Positions 50,055 through 59,932 of a stretch of DNA of 64,000 nt are shown in pieces (position 1 is the first letter of the stretch; each line of letters starts with the position of its first letter). The position numbers and the translations under genes were made by a program. The notes beneath the pieces are model-generated. The model saw only the letters and a program-made list of their open reading frames with translations. It made no database searches and was not told where the DNA came from. Source of the stretch: Methylobacterium sp. FF17 (GTDB lineage: Bacteria > Pseudomonadota > Alphaproteobacteria > Rhizobiales > Beijerinckiaceae); assembly GCF_025813715.1 (NCBI RefSeq), contig NZ_CP107532.1, positions 1,178,001 through 1,242,000 on the forward strand, in the 5' to 3' direction.

Positions 50055-51302
50055 ATGCAGATTCAGCTCGTCGCTATCGGCTCCCATGGGGATGTCCTGC
50101 CCATCCTGGCGCTCGGGGTCGAGCTCACCCGCCGGGGGCGCGAAGTCGTTCTGGCGGCGCCAGCCCCTTTCGCCGCCCTGGCCGCACGGGCCGGAATTGC
50201 CTTCCACGCCCTCGGGACGCCGGTCGCCTACGACCGTGCCATCCGCCATCCCGACCTCTGGCATCCGCGACGCGGTGTGTCCGCGTTATTCGCCCAAGTC
50301 TCGGATCTCACCGAGGAGACCTACGAGTGGCTGGCGCGGCGGGGGCGCGCGCCGGAAACCCTGGTGGTAGCCTCCAGCCTCAGTCTCGGAGCGCGTGTCG
50401 CCCAGGATAAGCTCGACCTGACCGTCGTCACGGTCCACGCCATGCCGCTCCTTGTGGAAAGTCGACACGCCGCCCCCCTCCTGCCTGGCTTCGGGCTCGC
50501 TAGACTGGCGCCCTCGCGCCTCCGGCACTGGATCGGACGCGGCGCCGACCGGTACGTCATCGGACCGGCGGCCCTGCCGCGCCTGAACGCTCTGCGCGCG
50601 CGTCTCGGCCTCGGCCCAGTGCGGCGGCTTCGGCACTGGTGGAACAGCCCTTCGGAGGTGCTGCTGATGTTCCCGGATTGGTTCGCCGCGCCTCAGGCAG
50701 ATTGGCTGCCCCAGGTGGTACAGACCGGCTTTCCCATCGTCGATCACCTGGGCGACACGGATACGCTCACCCCGGAGCTCACCGACTTCCTGGAGCGGGG
50801 ACCCGCCCCCCTCGTTTTCACCTACGGCTCGGCGATGCGGCAGGGGCAGCGTTTCTTTGCGACCGCCATTGCCCTGTGCCGTCGCATGAACCGGCGCGGC
50901 GTCCTGATCGTCCCGCAGGGGGATCAGATTCCGGCACGCCTGCCCGACGGCCTGATCCAGGTACCCTATGCGCCTTTGAGCGCGCTCCTCCCGAAGAGCG
51001 CGGCCCTGATTCATCATGGCGGCATCGGGACCGTGGCCCAGGCACTCGCGGCCGGCATTCCCCAACTGATCGTGCCGGTGGCGTTCGACCATTTCGACGA
51101 GGGGGAGCGGGTCCGGAGACTGGGCCTCGGCGCCACCCTGAGCCGCCGCCGCTTCACCCCGGCCCGAGCGGCGCGAGCCCTCGATAGCCTGCTCGGATCA
51201 CCGGAGGTGGGCCGGCGCTGCCGGGATGCCCGGTCCCGCATGGCCGGGGAGAACGGCGTGTCCTCGGCCTGCGATCGGATCGAGGCGATGATCGCAGCGT
51301 GA
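50055..51302 (+). CDS. UDP-glycosyltransferase (MGT/UGT-like, GT1 family)
   Basis: A 415-residue cytoplasmic glycosyltransferase of the GT-B fold. The N-terminal domain starts MQIQLVAIGSHGDVLPILAL (acceptor side); the C-terminal domain has PLVFTYGSAMRQGQRFF, LIQVPYAPLSALLPKSAALI and the UGT signature HHGGIGTVAQALAAGIPQLIVP. The start at 50055 is where homology begins; the frame is open further up without homology. Acceptor unknown; relatives glycosylate sterols, carotenoids or macrolides. The 50 bp before it are GC-rich, the region 49750-49980 AT-richer and empty. Confidence 0.9.
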   Translation: MQIQLVAIGSHGDVLPILALGVELTRRGREVVLAAPAPFAALAARAGIAFHALGTPVAYDRAIRHPDLWHPRRGVSALFAQVSDLTEETYEWLARRGRAPETLVVASSLSLGARVAQDKLDLTVVTVHAMPLLVESRHAAPLLPGFGLARLAPSRLRHWIGRGADRYVIGPAALPRLNALRARLGLGPVRRLRHWWNSPSEVLLMFPDWFAAPQADWLPQVVQTGFPIVDHLGDTDTLTPELTDFLERGPAPLVFTYGSAMRQGQRFFATAIALCRRMNRRGVLIVPQGDQIPARLPDGLIQVPYAPLSALLPKSAALIHHGGIGTVAQALAAGIPQLIVPVAFDHFDEGERVRRLGLGATLSRRRFTPARAARALDSLLGSPEVGRRCRDARSRMAGENGVSSACDRIEAMIAA

Positions 51303-51311
51303 GGCGCCGCT

Positions 51312-52025
51312 TCACGCCACTTCTTCGATGAGCCCATCCCGGATGGTGACGCGCCGGTCCATGCGACCGGCGAGATCCATGTTGTGAGTGGCGATCAGCG
51401 CGGCGAGGCCGGAGGCGCGGACCAGGGAGACCAGGATTCCGAAGACGTGCGCCGCCGTGTGCGGGTCGAGGTTGCCGGTGGGCTCGTCGGCGAGCAGCAG
51501 GCGCGGGCCGTTGGCGACTGCGCGCGCGATGGCGACGCGCTGCTGCTCACCGCCGGACAGCTCGGCCGGACGGTGCACGAGGCGTTCCTTCAGGCCGAGA
51601 AAGCTCAAGAGTTCGGTCGCCCGGGCCCGTGCCTCGCGGTTGGAGAGCCCCCGAATGAGCTGGGGCATGACCACGTTCTCCAGGGCGGAGAACTCCGGCA
51701 GCAGGTGGTGGAACTGGTAGACGAAGCCCATCTCCTCGCGGCGCAGGCGGGTGCGCTCGGCATCCGCCATGCCGGCCGTGGGCGTACCACCGATATAGAC
51801 CTCGCCGCCATCGGGCCGCTCCAGGAGGCCGGCGAGGTGCAGCAGCGTGCTCTTGCCCGCGCCCGACGGCGCCACCAGGGCGACGAGTTCGCCCGGCCAG
51901 ATCGCGAGGTCGGCCCGGCGCAGGATCTCGAGGGCACCCGCCCCTTGCGCGTAGCGGCGCTCCACCTTGGCGAAGAACAGGGCCGGGACCGGCTGCGCGC
52001 CGGGCGCCTCGGCATTCGTGGTCAT
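51312..52025 (-). CDS. lolD: Lipoprotein-releasing ABC transporter ATPase
   Basis: Energises extraction of lipoproteins from the inner membrane with LolC/E. The 237-residue protein has Walker [10 protein letters not shown], signature [20 protein letters not shown], Walker [13 protein letters not shown] and [20 protein letters not shown], the last typical of LolD. It follows the permease gene on the same strand (32-bp gap). Confidence 0.94.
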   Translation of the reverse strand: MTTNAEAPGAQPVPALFFAKVERRYAQGAGALEILRRADLAIWPGELVALVAPSGAGKSTLLHLAGLLERPDGGEVYIGGTPTAGMADAERTRLRREEMGFVYQFHHLLPEFSALENVVMPQLIRGLSNREARARATELLSFLGLKERLVHRPAELSGGEQQRVAIARAVANGPRLLLADEPTGNLDPHTAAHVFGILVSLVRASGLAALIATHNMDLAGRMDRRVTIRDGLIEEVA

Positions 52026-52057
52026 GGATGTCCTGGCATATCAGAGATGGTCTGGGC

Positions 52058-53362
52058 TCAGCCGTAGCGCAGGGCCTGCACCGGATCGAGCCGGGCGGCG
52101 CGCCACGAGGGATACAGCGTGGCGATCAGCGACAGGGCGATGGAGGTGACCACGACCACGGTGATCTCATTGGCGTTCATCTCTGCCGGGATTTCGGCGA
52201 GGAAGCGCACCGTGGGATCCCACGCCGATGGGAACAGCACGCGCTGGATACCCTTGATGTTGAGCGTGATGAGGATGCCGAGCGCCAGTCCGCTCAGCGT
52301 GCCCACCACGCCGATCAATGCGCCGTTGATGAGAAAGACCCGCATGATGGTGCCGGGCGTCGCCCCCATGGTGCGCAGGATGGCGATGTCGCTCGACTTG
52401 TCGCGCACCAGCAGGATCAGCCCCGAGATAATGTTCAGGGTCGCCACCACGACGATTAGGCTGAGGATGAGGAACATCACGTTCCGCTCCACCTCCAGGG
52501 CGCCGAAGAAGGTCCGGTTGCGCTGCCGCCAGTCGGTGAGGAGCACCGGCCGTTCGGCCGCCATCTCGAGATCGGGCCGCATGGCTGCCACGGTCTCGGC
52601 ATTGTCGAGGTAGACCTCGATCAGGCTGACATCGGCGTCACGGTTAAAGAAGGCCTGGGATTCGGCCAGCGGCATGAACACGAAGGTCGAATCGAACTCC
52701 GTCATGCCGATCTCGAAGATCGCCCGGATGGTGTAGCCCTTGGTGCGAGGCGCCGTTCCGAACGGAGTCGAGGCGCCCTTGGGCGTCAGCAGGTTGATCT
52801 GGTCGCCGGCTTGGACGCCCAGCGATTCGGCGAGCCGCCGGCCGATGGCGACGCCCGAGCCGTCGTCGAAGCCCTCCAGGCTGCCGCCCTTGATGTTGCT
52901 GGCGATGGCGCCGACCTTGGCCAAATCCTCGCCGCGGATGCCGCGCACCAGCACGCCGCTTCCGGCGCCGCCATAGGGCGAGGAGGCGAAGGCCTGCCCC
53001 TCCACCAGGGGAATCGCCGCCCGAACGCCCGCAACCTTGGACAGGCGATCGGAGAGGTCGGCATAGTCGGTGAACAGCTTGTCGATGGGCGAGACGAAGA
53101 CGTGGCCGTTGATGCCGATGATCTTCGACAGAAGTTCGGTGCGGAACCCGTTCATCACCGAGAGCACGATGATCAGCGTGGCGACGCCGAGGGCGATGCC
53201 GAGCAGCGAGAAGAACGCCACCACCGAGACGCCGCCGCCACGGCGCCGGGCCCGCAGGTAGCGCCCGGCGATGAGCCATTCGAACCCGGCGAAGGGCGGC
53301 GTGCTCCCGCGCCGGAAGCGCGCGCGCAACCCCGCCATTCTATCCGTCAGGGTTGCGGCCAT
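52058..53362 (-). CDS. lolC: Lipoprotein-releasing system permease LolC/LolE
   Basis: A 434-residue inner-membrane protein with one N-terminal helix (about residues 45-67, VVAFFSLLGIALGVATLIIV), a large periplasmic domain and three C-terminal helices (about 300-425) with MRVFLINGALIGVVGTLSGL and the end YPSWRAARLDPVQALRYG. Single-permease systems of this kind occur in Alphaproteobacteria, so LolC versus LolE cannot be distinguished. Lies 8 bp after proS and before lolD. Confidence 0.93.
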   Translation of the reverse strand: MAATLTDRMAGLRARFRRGSTPPFAGFEWLIAGRYLRARRRGGGVSVVAFFSLLGIALGVATLIIVLSVMNGFRTELLSKIIGINGHVFVSPIDKLFTDYADLSDRLSKVAGVRAAIPLVEGQAFASSPYGGAGSGVLVRGIRGEDLAKVGAIASNIKGGSLEGFDDGSGVAIGRRLAESLGVQAGDQINLLTPKGASTPFGTAPRTKGYTIRAIFEIGMTEFDSTFVFMPLAESQAFFNRDADVSLIEVYLDNAETVAAMRPDLEMAAERPVLLTDWRQRNRTFFGALEVERNVMFLILSLIVVVATLNIISGLILLVRDKSSDIAILRTMGATPGTIMRVFLINGALIGVVGTLSGLALGILITLNIKGIQRVLFPSAWDPTVRFLAEIPAEMNANEITVVVVTSIALSLIATLYPSWRAARLDPVQALRYG

Positions 53363-53370
53363 GGTGCGCC

Positions 53371-54696
53371 TCAGACCCGCTTCAGGCGGGCGAGGAGGTC
53401 GATCGGCGCGATGGTCTCGCGCTCGGCCCCGGCGCGGCGCTTCAGCTCGACCTTGCCTTCGGCCAGCCCGCGCGGACCGACGATGACCTGCCAGGGCAGA
53501 CCGATGAGGTCGGCGGTGGCGAACTTGGCGCCTGGGCGCTCGTCGCGGTCGTCGTAGAGCACGCTGAGACCGGCGGCTTCGAGGGTCGTCTGGATCTCCG
53601 CGCAGGCGGCGTCGGTGGCGGCGTCCCCGGTCTTGAGGTTGATCAGGGCTACGTCGAACGGAGCCACCGAATCCGGCCAGATGATACCGGCCTCGTCGTG
53701 GGAGGCTTCGATGATCGCCGCCACGAGGCGGCTCGGGCCGATGCCGTAGGAGCCCATATGAACGGGCCGCTCCACGCCGTCGGGGCCCGTGACCTTGGCG
53801 CCCATCGGCTCGGAATACTTCGTGCCGAAATAGAAGATGTGCCCAACCTCGATGCCGCGCGCGGCCATCTGCCTGTCGCCCGAGACCTCAGCGAAAGCAG
53901 CCGGCTCGTGCATTTCGCTGGTCGCGGCGTAGAGGGAGGTCCAGCGATCGACCGTGCCCTGCAGGCCGGCGACGTCCTCGAAATCCGTGGTCACGGGCGG
54001 AACCTCGAAATCGAGGTACTGGCTGTCGCAATAGACCTCGCTCTCGCCGGTCTGGGCCAGGATGATGAACTCGTGGCTCAGATCACCACCGATCGGGCCC
54101 GTATCGGCCCGCATCGGGATCGCCTTGAGGCCGAGGCCTGCGAAGGTGCGCAGGTACGCCACGAACATCCGGTTGTAGGCATGTCGGGCGGCGGCCTGAT
54201 CGATATCGAAGGAATAGGCATCCTTCATCAGGAACTCGCGCGAGCGCATGGTCCCGAACCGCGGGCGGACCTCATCCCGGAACTTCCAAGAGATCTGGTA
54301 GAGGTTCTTCGGCAAGTCCTTGTAGGAGCGCACGCTGCCCCGGAAGATCTCGGTGACGACCTCTTCCGCCGTCGGCCCGAACAGCATCTCGCGGTCGTGC
54401 CGGTCGGAGATGCGGAGCATCTCCTTGCCGTAGGCCTCGTAGCGGCCGGATTCGCGCCAGAGCTCGGCCGATTGGATCGCCGGCATCAGAAGCTCGATGG
54501 CGCCCGCCCGGTCCTGCTCCTCGCGGATCACCGCGCAGACCTTGTTGAGGACGCGCAGGCCCAGGGGCAGCCACGCATAGATGCCGGCCGCCTCCTGGCG
54601 CACGAGACCGGCACGCAGCATCAGGCGGTGGGAAACGATCTCGGCCTCCTTGGGCGTCTCGCGCAAGGTTGGCAGGAAGTAGCGGGAGAGACGCAT
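53371..54696 (-). CDS. proS: Prolyl-tRNA synthetase, short alphaproteobacterial type
   Basis: Charges tRNA-Pro with proline. The 441-residue protein starts [20 protein letters not shown] and carries class-II motifs: [21 protein letters not shown], the motif-2 region [19 protein letters not shown] and [13 protein letters not shown] (motif 3). The C-terminal anticodon domain follows. It lacks the editing insertion of longer forms, as usual in Alphaproteobacteria. ATG 54696 matches the family start; the frame upstream is non-homologous. Confidence 0.94.
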   Translation of the reverse strand: MRLSRYFLPTLRETPKEAEIVSHRLMLRAGLVRQEAAGIYAWLPLGLRVLNKVCAVIREEQDRAGAIELLMPAIQSAELWRESGRYEAYGKEMLRISDRHDREMLFGPTAEEVVTEIFRGSVRSYKDLPKNLYQISWKFRDEVRPRFGTMRSREFLMKDAYSFDIDQAAARHAYNRMFVAYLRTFAGLGLKAIPMRADTGPIGGDLSHEFIILAQTGESEVYCDSQYLDFEVPPVTTDFEDVAGLQGTVDRWTSLYAATSEMHEPAAFAEVSGDRQMAARGIEVGHIFYFGTKYSEPMGAKVTGPDGVERPVHMGSYGIGPSRLVAAIIEASHDEAGIIWPDSVAPFDVALINLKTGDAATDAACAEIQTTLEAAGLSVLYDDRDERPGAKFATADLIGLPWQVIVGPRGLAEGKVELKRRAGAERETIAPIDLLARLKRV

Positions 54697-54894
54697 GGAA
54701 GGCCCTGGAAACAGCGTGCCAGCGGGTCGGCGGCGCGCCCGGGCACACAACACATTGCACCGGGAAAACACAAGCGTAGCCGGATGAAACCCGGCGCCGG
54801 GTCGGCGTTTCGCCGTCAGACCGTGCATCGACACCGAGGGACCAACCCCCGGTCCGGTAGAAAAGCGCAAGAATTTCTCACGAAGGACGTGACA

Positions 54895-55080
54895 ATGGGA
54901 ATTGTTGTTCCTATAAGCGCCTCCGTGATGGCCGCGCCGCCCAAGCAGTGGCGCCCCACGGTCCGAGTCTCGGGAGGAATTTCAGCCGCCACGCCGTCAG
55001 CAATGCGTGAGACAATCGAGGCTGAACCGATTACCATCTCTACAAAAGCAAGGCTTAGGCCTTGCTTTTTTTATGCCTGA
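54895..55080 (+). CDS. Possible 61-residue protein of unknown function
   Basis: The ATG at 54895 follows AAGGA at a good spacing. The product begins [20 protein letters not shown], has mixed composition and no recognised family. Its last codons ([11 protein letters not shown]) are formed by the terminator hairpin at 55044-55072, so the frame reads through it. It may instead be part of a non-coding transcript. It lies on the plus strand between two minus-strand genes. Confidence 0.35.
   Translation: MGIVVPISASVMAAPPKQWRPTVRVSGGISAATPSAMRETIEAEPITISTKARLRPCFFYA
55044..55072 (+). terminator. Rho-independent terminator, plus strand
   Basis: AAAAGCAAGGC, loop TTAG, GCCTTGCTTTT is a perfect 11-pair stem ending in seven Ts. 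The T tract is on the plus strand, although neighbours proS and DUF1467 are on the minus strand. On the minus strand only four Ts follow, so it could weakly act there too, ending the DUF1467 transcript. Confidence 0.85.
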
Positions 55081-55115
55081 GCGTGGCCGGAACGGGCTGC
55101 TCAAGATCTTAAATC

Positions 55116-55451
55116 TCAGAGACCCGCGAGTTCGAAGACTTGGATCGCCAGGAGGAAGACGACGCTCGACAGGAGCGTCGTCAAGATCGCCTTCTCGCGT
55201 AGACGCGGTAAAGCAGGGGCACCGGGGTCCTGCCCCGGCACGATGCGCTCCGGATCCTCCTCCACCTGGTTGCGCAAGGGCAGGATCACGAAGAGCAGCG
55301 TCCACCAGACGACGAAGAAAAGCGCCAGCGCCCCGAAAACCGTGAGTTTGAACAGGCTCACGGCGAGAACCACAACGACGGTCACCACCCCGGCCATCAC
55401 CGCGAGGGTGCGGGGGGTGGAGACGGCGAGGGCCTTGAGGATGGGACCCAT
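55116..55451 (-). CDS. DUF1467 family membrane protein
   Basis: A 111-residue inner-membrane protein with three hydrophobic segments: residues about 15-33, 36-57 (LALFFVVWWTLLFVILPLRN) and 90-108. A soluble loop has PERIVPGQDPGAPALP. It matches the DUF1467 family, conserved in Rhizobiales between mce and proS. Function unknown. Starts six bases after mce on the same strand. Confidence 0.88.
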   Translation of the reverse strand: MGPILKALAVSTPRTLAVMAGVVTVVVVLAVSLFKLTVFGALALFFVVWWTLLFVILPLRNQVEEDPERIVPGQDPGAPALPRLREKAILTTLLSSVVFLLAIQVFELAGL

Positions 55452-55456
55452 CCGGT

Positions 55457-55861
55457 TCAGACCTGCTCCAGCTCGACCAGTGTACCGAGGAAGTCCTTCG
55501 GATGAAGGAACAGCACCGGCTTGCCATGAGCACCGATCTTCGGCTCACCGGTCCCCAGCACCCGGGCGCCTTGAGCCTTCAGCTTGTCGCGGGCGGCCAG
55601 GATGTCGTCGACCTCGTAGCAGACATGGTGCACCCCGCCATTCGGGTTACGCTCCACGAAGGCTTCGATCGGCGAGCCCTCACCGAGCGGCGACATCAAT
55701 TCGACCTTGCTGTTGGGCAGATCGACGAACACCACCGTGACCCCGTGCTCGGGCTGCGGCAGCGGGGCCGTAATCGTGGCGCCCAAGGTGTCGCGGTAGA
55801 TGGCGCAGGCAGCGTCGAGATCGCGGACCGCGATAGCGACATGGTTGAGGCGTCCGATCAT
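55457..55861 (-). CDS. mce: Methylmalonyl-CoA epimerase
   Basis: Interconverts (2R)- and (2S)-methylmalonyl-CoA in the propionate and ethylmalonyl-CoA routes. The 134-residue vicinal-oxygen-chelate protein starts MIGRLNHVAIAVRDLDAAC and has VVFVDLPNSKVELMSPLGE, GGVHHVCYEVDDI and HPKDFLGTLVELEQV. The metal ligands are the His, Glu, His and Glu in these segments. ATG 55861 is the family start. The ethylmalonyl-CoA pathway in Methylobacterium needs it. Confidence 0.94.
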   Translation of the reverse strand: MIGRLNHVAIAVRDLDAACAIYRDTLGATITAPLPQPEHGVTVVFVDLPNSKVELMSPLGEGSPIEAFVERNPNGGVHHVCYEVDDILAARDKLKAQGARVLGTGEPKIGAHGKPVLFLHPKDFLGTLVELEQV

Positions 55862-55973
55862 CGTTTGCTCCCTCTCTGCATCGTTCCGCGCGTCCAGTCT
55901 CCTCCCCCTGATGAGCGGGCAGGAGAGTGTCACGTCCGGAGAGGTTGCCCCCTCTCCCGGTCGCTCAGCGACC

Positions 55974-56000
55974 AACCCTCCCCCACGTTGGGGGAGGGTT
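55974..56000. terminator. Hairpin between rnj and mce
   Basis: AACCCTCCCCCA pairs with TGGGGGAGGGTT across a three-base loop (CGT), just after the rnj stop. A second CCCTCTCCC motif lies 20 bases off. It could end or trim the rnj transcript or be a solitary dispersed repeat hairpin. No T tract. Confidence 0.45.
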
Positions 56001-56006
56001 CGTTCG

Positions 56007-57680
56007 TCACACCTCCACAACCTGGACGTGGCAGGCGGGCTTCTTGCCCCAGACTTCGTTCACGGCTGAGCGGATGCCACGGTCGACGGCCTTCTCGACC
56101 GCCTCCGCATCCTTGCGCTTGGGTTTCGACAGGCCGGACAGGGTCCGGGACACCGACTCGACCACCACGTCCAGCATCGCCTGACCGGTGCGCCCGCGAT
56201 TGGGCAACCCAATGATGTCGATGGCGGGCTCGCCCAAGACCTCGCCCTGCACGTCGATCGCGATCGCCACGGAGACGAGGCCGGCCTGCGCGAGCTTGCG
56301 GCGCTCGGGGATGGCCCGGTCCTTGGCGTCGATCAGAACGTTGCCGTCCTTGAACAGGCGCCCGGCCTTGACGTGATCGACGATCTCCGGCGTACCGGGC
56401 GCGAGGCGCACGACGCTGCCATTGCGCGCCTTGACGATGTTCGGGACCCCCTGGGCCCGGGCGAAGCGGGCATGCTCGTCGAGGTGGAGCGCCTCGCCAT
56501 GCACGGGGATCGCGGTCTGCGGCCGGGTCCAGGCATACATCTCCGCCATCTCGTCCCGCCGGGGATGGCCCGAAACGTGGACCAGTTTCGTGCGGTCAGT
56601 GACCACCTCGATGCCGGCATTGATGAGGTCGTTAATAATCGCGCCGACCGCCCGCTCGTTGCCGGGAATCGCCCGTGAGGAGAAGATCACGCGATCGCCG
56701 GCCGCGAGGGTAATGTCGGGGTGATCGTCGCGGGAGACCCGGGCCAGTGCAGCCCGCTCTTCACCCTGCGAGCCGGTGAGCAGCGCCACGACCTTGTCAC
56801 GCGGCAGGTAGCCGTAGCTGTCGGACGAGCGGAACTCGGGCAATCCGTCGAGGAAACCGCATTCGCGCGCCACAGCGATCACCCGATCCATGGCCCGGCC
56901 GACTGCGATGACCTCGCGCCCGCAGGCCTGGGCCGCCTCGGCGACGGCCCGCATCCGCGCGACGTTGGAGGCGAACGTCGTCACGGCCACCCGGTGGGGC
57001 GCTTCCGCAATGAGTTCGCGCAGGGTCGCGGCGACTTCTGCCTCACTCGGTGAGCGCCCCTCGCGCACGACGTTGGTGGAATCGCTGATCATCGCCAGGA
57101 TTCCCTCGTCGCCGAGCGCCCGGAAGGCCGCCTCCGAGGTCACGTCGCCGAGGATGGGGGTGGGATCGAGCTTCCAGTCGCCCGTATGGAGCAGGAGGCC
57201 ATGCGGCGTGCGGATCGCCACCGCGTTCGATTCTGGGATCGAGTGCGAAACGGGCACGTACTCGATCTCGAAGGGGCCGACCTGGACACGGCGCCCGGCC
57301 TGGATCTCCTTGAGCACGACCTTCGGGGCGCCCGGCTCACTGAGCCGGCGAGCCTCCAGAAGGTTCTTGGCGAAGCGGGTCGCGTAGACCGGCGCCTTCA
57401 GCTTGGGCCACAGTTCACCGATGGCGCCGATATGATCCTCGTGCGCATGCGTGATAAAGATGGCGAGGAGGTCGTCCTTGCGCTCCTCGATGAAGCTGAG
57501 ATCCGGGAACATCAGGTCGATGCCGGGGAATCCCTCCTCGCCGGCGAAGCCCATTCCGCAATCGACCATGATCCACTTGCGCCGCTTCGGAGGCCCGAAG
57601 CCGTAGAGCGCCGCATTCATGCCGATCTCGCCCACGCCGCCGAGCGGCACGAAGACGAGTTCGTCTTGCCCTGTCGTCAT
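56007..57680 (-). CDS. rnj: Ribonuclease J
   Basis: Metallo-beta-lactamase/beta-CASP nuclease with 5'-exo and endonuclease activity in RNA decay and 16S maturation. The 557-residue protein begins DELVFVPLGGVGEIGMNAAL and has the zinc motif HAHEDHIG (around residue 79), the second-shell HTGDWKLD and SDSTNV, and the beta-CASP part with ARVSRDDHPDITL and VHVSGHPRRDEM. The end AVNEVWGKKPACHVQVVEV is the usual C-terminal domain. It lies 13 bases after birA. Confidence 0.95.
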   Translation of the reverse strand: MTTGQDELVFVPLGGVGEIGMNAALYGFGPPKRRKWIMVDCGMGFAGEEGFPGIDLMFPDLSFIEERKDDLLAIFITHAHEDHIGAIGELWPKLKAPVYATRFAKNLLEARRLSEPGAPKVVLKEIQAGRRVQVGPFEIEYVPVSHSIPESNAVAIRTPHGLLLHTGDWKLDPTPILGDVTSEAAFRALGDEGILAMISDSTNVVREGRSPSEAEVAATLRELIAEAPHRVAVTTFASNVARMRAVAEAAQACGREVIAVGRAMDRVIAVARECGFLDGLPEFRSSDSYGYLPRDKVVALLTGSQGEERAALARVSRDDHPDITLAAGDRVIFSSRAIPGNERAVGAIINDLINAGIEVVTDRTKLVHVSGHPRRDEMAEMYAWTRPQTAIPVHGEALHLDEHARFARAQGVPNIVKARNGSVVRLAPGTPEIVDHVKAGRLFKDGNVLIDAKDRAIPERRKLAQAGLVSVAIAIDVQGEVLGEPAIDIIGLPNRGRTGQAMLDVVVESVSRTLSGLSKPKRKDAEAVEKAVDRGIRSAVNEVWGKKPACHVQVVEV

Positions 57681-57693
57681 TGTCCGTCAAACC

Positions 57694-58473
57694 TCAAGCC
57701 GCCGTCGCGGCCGTTCCCAGATGCACCTCGCCCGCCGTCACGGTCCGTCGCGTCCCATCCTCCGATCGGACCACGAGCCGCCCTGCCTCGTCGATCGTCT
57801 CGAAAATTCCGTGTACGTGTGTGTCGCCCGATCGCACGGAGACCGGCGCGCCGATCCCGGCCGCGTCGGCGATCCAGCGCTCGCGGATTCGCAAGAATCC
57901 CCGGCCACAATCCCAGAGCCGCGCGGCCTCGACGATGGCATCCGTCAAGTGGACGAAGACATTTTCGGCGCGCGTGCCGTACCGCATCTGCCTGAGGCAC
58001 GTCGCGTCATAAGGCAAGCCCCCCGGAGTCGCAGCGACGTTGACGCCGAAGCCCAGGACCACGGCGCGCCCTCCGTCGGGGCGTCGCTCCGCCTCCAGCA
58101 GAAGGCCCGCGAGCTTGGCCCCGGACGACAGGACGTCGTTCGGCCACTTCAGCCGGATGCCCGAAACTCCGGCGCTCTTGAGAGCCCCAAGAAGCGCCAC
58201 GCCGGCCACGAAGCCGAGGGACGGCACGTCGCCCGGTTCCACATCGTCCACCGGCCAGAGCAGGCTCGCGGTGAGGTTTCCGGGCTCCGAGACCCAACGA
58301 TTGCCGCGCCGTCCCCGTCCGGCGTCCTGCTCGTGGGCCACGACCCAGAGCGGCCCGGTCTCCCCCGCGCGGAAACAGGCGAGCGCCTCGGTGTTGGTGG
58401 AGCCGAGGCGCTCGTGAACGTGGAGGCGATGCGCAAGGGCCTGGGCCCGGGGGCCGAGGGCGTAGCCGGTCAA
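57694..58473 (-). CDS. birA: Biotin--[acetyl-CoA-carboxylase] ligase
   Basis: Attaches biotin to carboxylases. The 259-residue protein lacks the N-terminal DNA-binding domain of E. coli BirA and starts in the catalytic domain: ERLGSTNTEAL, the biotinyl-AMP loop GRGRRGNRWVS, KWPNDVL and GFGVNVAATPG. The C-terminal SH3-like domain is short. Between nuoN and rnj, in the order conserved in Rhizobiales. Confidence 0.94.
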   Translation of the reverse strand: MTGYALGPRAQALAHRLHVHERLGSTNTEALACFRAGETGPLWVVAHEQDAGRGRRGNRWVSEPGNLTASLLWPVDDVEPGDVPSLGFVAGVALLGALKSAGVSGIRLKWPNDVLSSGAKLAGLLLEAERRPDGGRAVVLGFGVNVAATPGGLPYDATCLRQMRYGTRAENVFVHLTDAIVEAARLWDCGRGFLRIRERWIADAAGIGAPVSVRSGDTHVHGIFETIDEAGRLVVRSEDGTRRTVTAGEVHLGTAATAA

Positions 58474-58476
58474 AGC

Positions 58477-59919
58477 CTAGAACAGTGACTTGGCTGCGGC
58501 GCCGGCCGCACCGACCAGCGGCGCCGGCACGATCCAGAACAGCACCACCACCACGCTGGCGAGGCCCAGGACGATGCGCAGCCCCGGCGCCATGGGCTCG
58601 TAGGCCGCCACGGGCTCATCGAAATACATCACCTTGACGAGCCGCAGATAGTAGAATGCTCCGATCACGCTCGTGACGACGCCGATCACCGCCAGGGCGA
58701 CGAGGTCGGCTTTGATCGCGGCGGCGAAGACGTAGTACTTGGCGAAGAACCCGGCGAGGGGCGGAATGCCGGCCAGCGAGAACATCATCGCGGCAAGACA
58801 GAACGCGAGGACGGGATGCGTCCGCGAGAGGCCCGAGAGGTCGTCTACGGTCTCGAACATCTCCCCGCCCCGGCGCAGCGACAGCAGCACCGCGAAGGCA
58901 CCTAACGTCATCGCGAGGTAGATGATCATATAGACGACCACGCCGCGCACGCCTTCCTGCGAGCCGGCGGCGAGGCCGACGAGAGCGTAGCCGACGTTGC
59001 CGATCGACGAGTAGGCCATCAGGCGCTTCAGCGACCGCTGTCCGATGGCCGCGAAGGAGCCGAGCGCCATCGAGGCGATCGCCACGAACACGATGATCTG
59101 CTGCCAGATCGCAGTCACGTCCGGGAATGCGCCGATGAACAGGCGCACCGTCATCGCCATCGCGGCCATCTTGGGCGCGGAGGCGAAGAAGGCCGTCACG
59201 GGGGTCGGCGATCCCTCGTAGACGTCCGGCGTCCACATGTGGAACGGAACGGCCGCCAGCTTGAAGGCGACGCCGGCCGCCACGAACACGATACCGAGCA
59301 CGATACCGAAGCCCGCCGTCCCGTCGAGGGCTGCAACGATGCCCGGGAAGGACACGGTGCCGGTGAAACCGTAGACCAGCGAGGCGCCGTAGAGCAGCAT
59401 TCCCGACGAGAGTGCGCCGAGGACGAAGTACTTCAGGCCCGCTTCCGTGGAGCGCAGGTTGTCACGGTGGAAGGCGGCGATCACGTAGGCCGCCAGCGAT
59501 TGCAGCTCGAGGCCGAGATAGAGCGAGATCAGGTCGTTGGCCGAGGCCATCACCATCATGCCGATGGTGCATAGGATGAGCAGGATCGGGAATTCGAACC
59601 GATCGATGCGCGCGCGCTGGAAATAGTCGCGGGACAGCAGGATCGTGGCTGCTGAGCCGATCAGAATCAGGGCCTTCATCACCTTCGAGAAATTGTCGAC
59701 GATGAAGGAGCCGTTGAGCGTGGTGATCCGCGCACCCGACTGAGACATGACAGCGAAGAGCGCGACGACCAGCAGGATCAAAGCGCCGACGTTGACGCCT
59801 TCGGCGGAGCGCTCGCCGCGGAACGCACCGTAGAGGATCAGCACCAGCACGCCGAGGCTGAGGATCAGCTCCGGGAGCGCGGGCCCGAGCGCGGGCAGGA
59901 CGATCTGAGCGGCGTTCAT
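58477..59919 (-). CDS. nuoN: NADH-quinone oxidoreductase subunit N
   Basis: One of the three antiporter-like proton-pumping subunits of complex I. The 480-residue protein has about 14 helices, with ASANDLISLYLGLELQSLAA, a conserved lysine helix near WTPDVYEGSPTPVTAFFASA, and a RSLKRLMAYSSIGNVGYALV stretch. It starts 13 bases after nuoM and is followed by birA after three bases. Confidence 0.95.
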   Translation of the reverse strand: MNAAQIVLPALGPALPELILSLGVLVLILYGAFRGERSAEGVNVGALILLVVALFAVMSQSGARITTLNGSFIVDNFSKVMKALILIGSAATILLSRDYFQRARIDRFEFPILLILCTIGMMVMASANDLISLYLGLELQSLAAYVIAAFHRDNLRSTEAGLKYFVLGALSSGMLLYGASLVYGFTGTVSFPGIVAALDGTAGFGIVLGIVFVAAGVAFKLAAVPFHMWTPDVYEGSPTPVTAFFASAPKMAAMAMTVRLFIGAFPDVTAIWQQIIVFVAIASMALGSFAAIGQRSLKRLMAYSSIGNVGYALVGLAAGSQEGVRGVVVYMIIYLAMTLGAFAVLLSLRRGGEMFETVDDLSGLSRTHPVLAFCLAAMMFSLAGIPPLAGFFAKYYVFAAAIKADLVALAVIGVVTSVIGAFYYLRLVKVMYFDEPVAAYEPMAPGLRIVLGLASVVVVLFWIVPAPLVGAAGAAAKSLF

Positions 59920-59932
59920 CGGGTCAAAGCCT

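Noticed and set aside
54816..55037. Minus-strand 73-codon frame between DUF1467 and proS
   Set aside because: No ribosome site, no family, and antisense to a plus-strand unit with a strong terminator.
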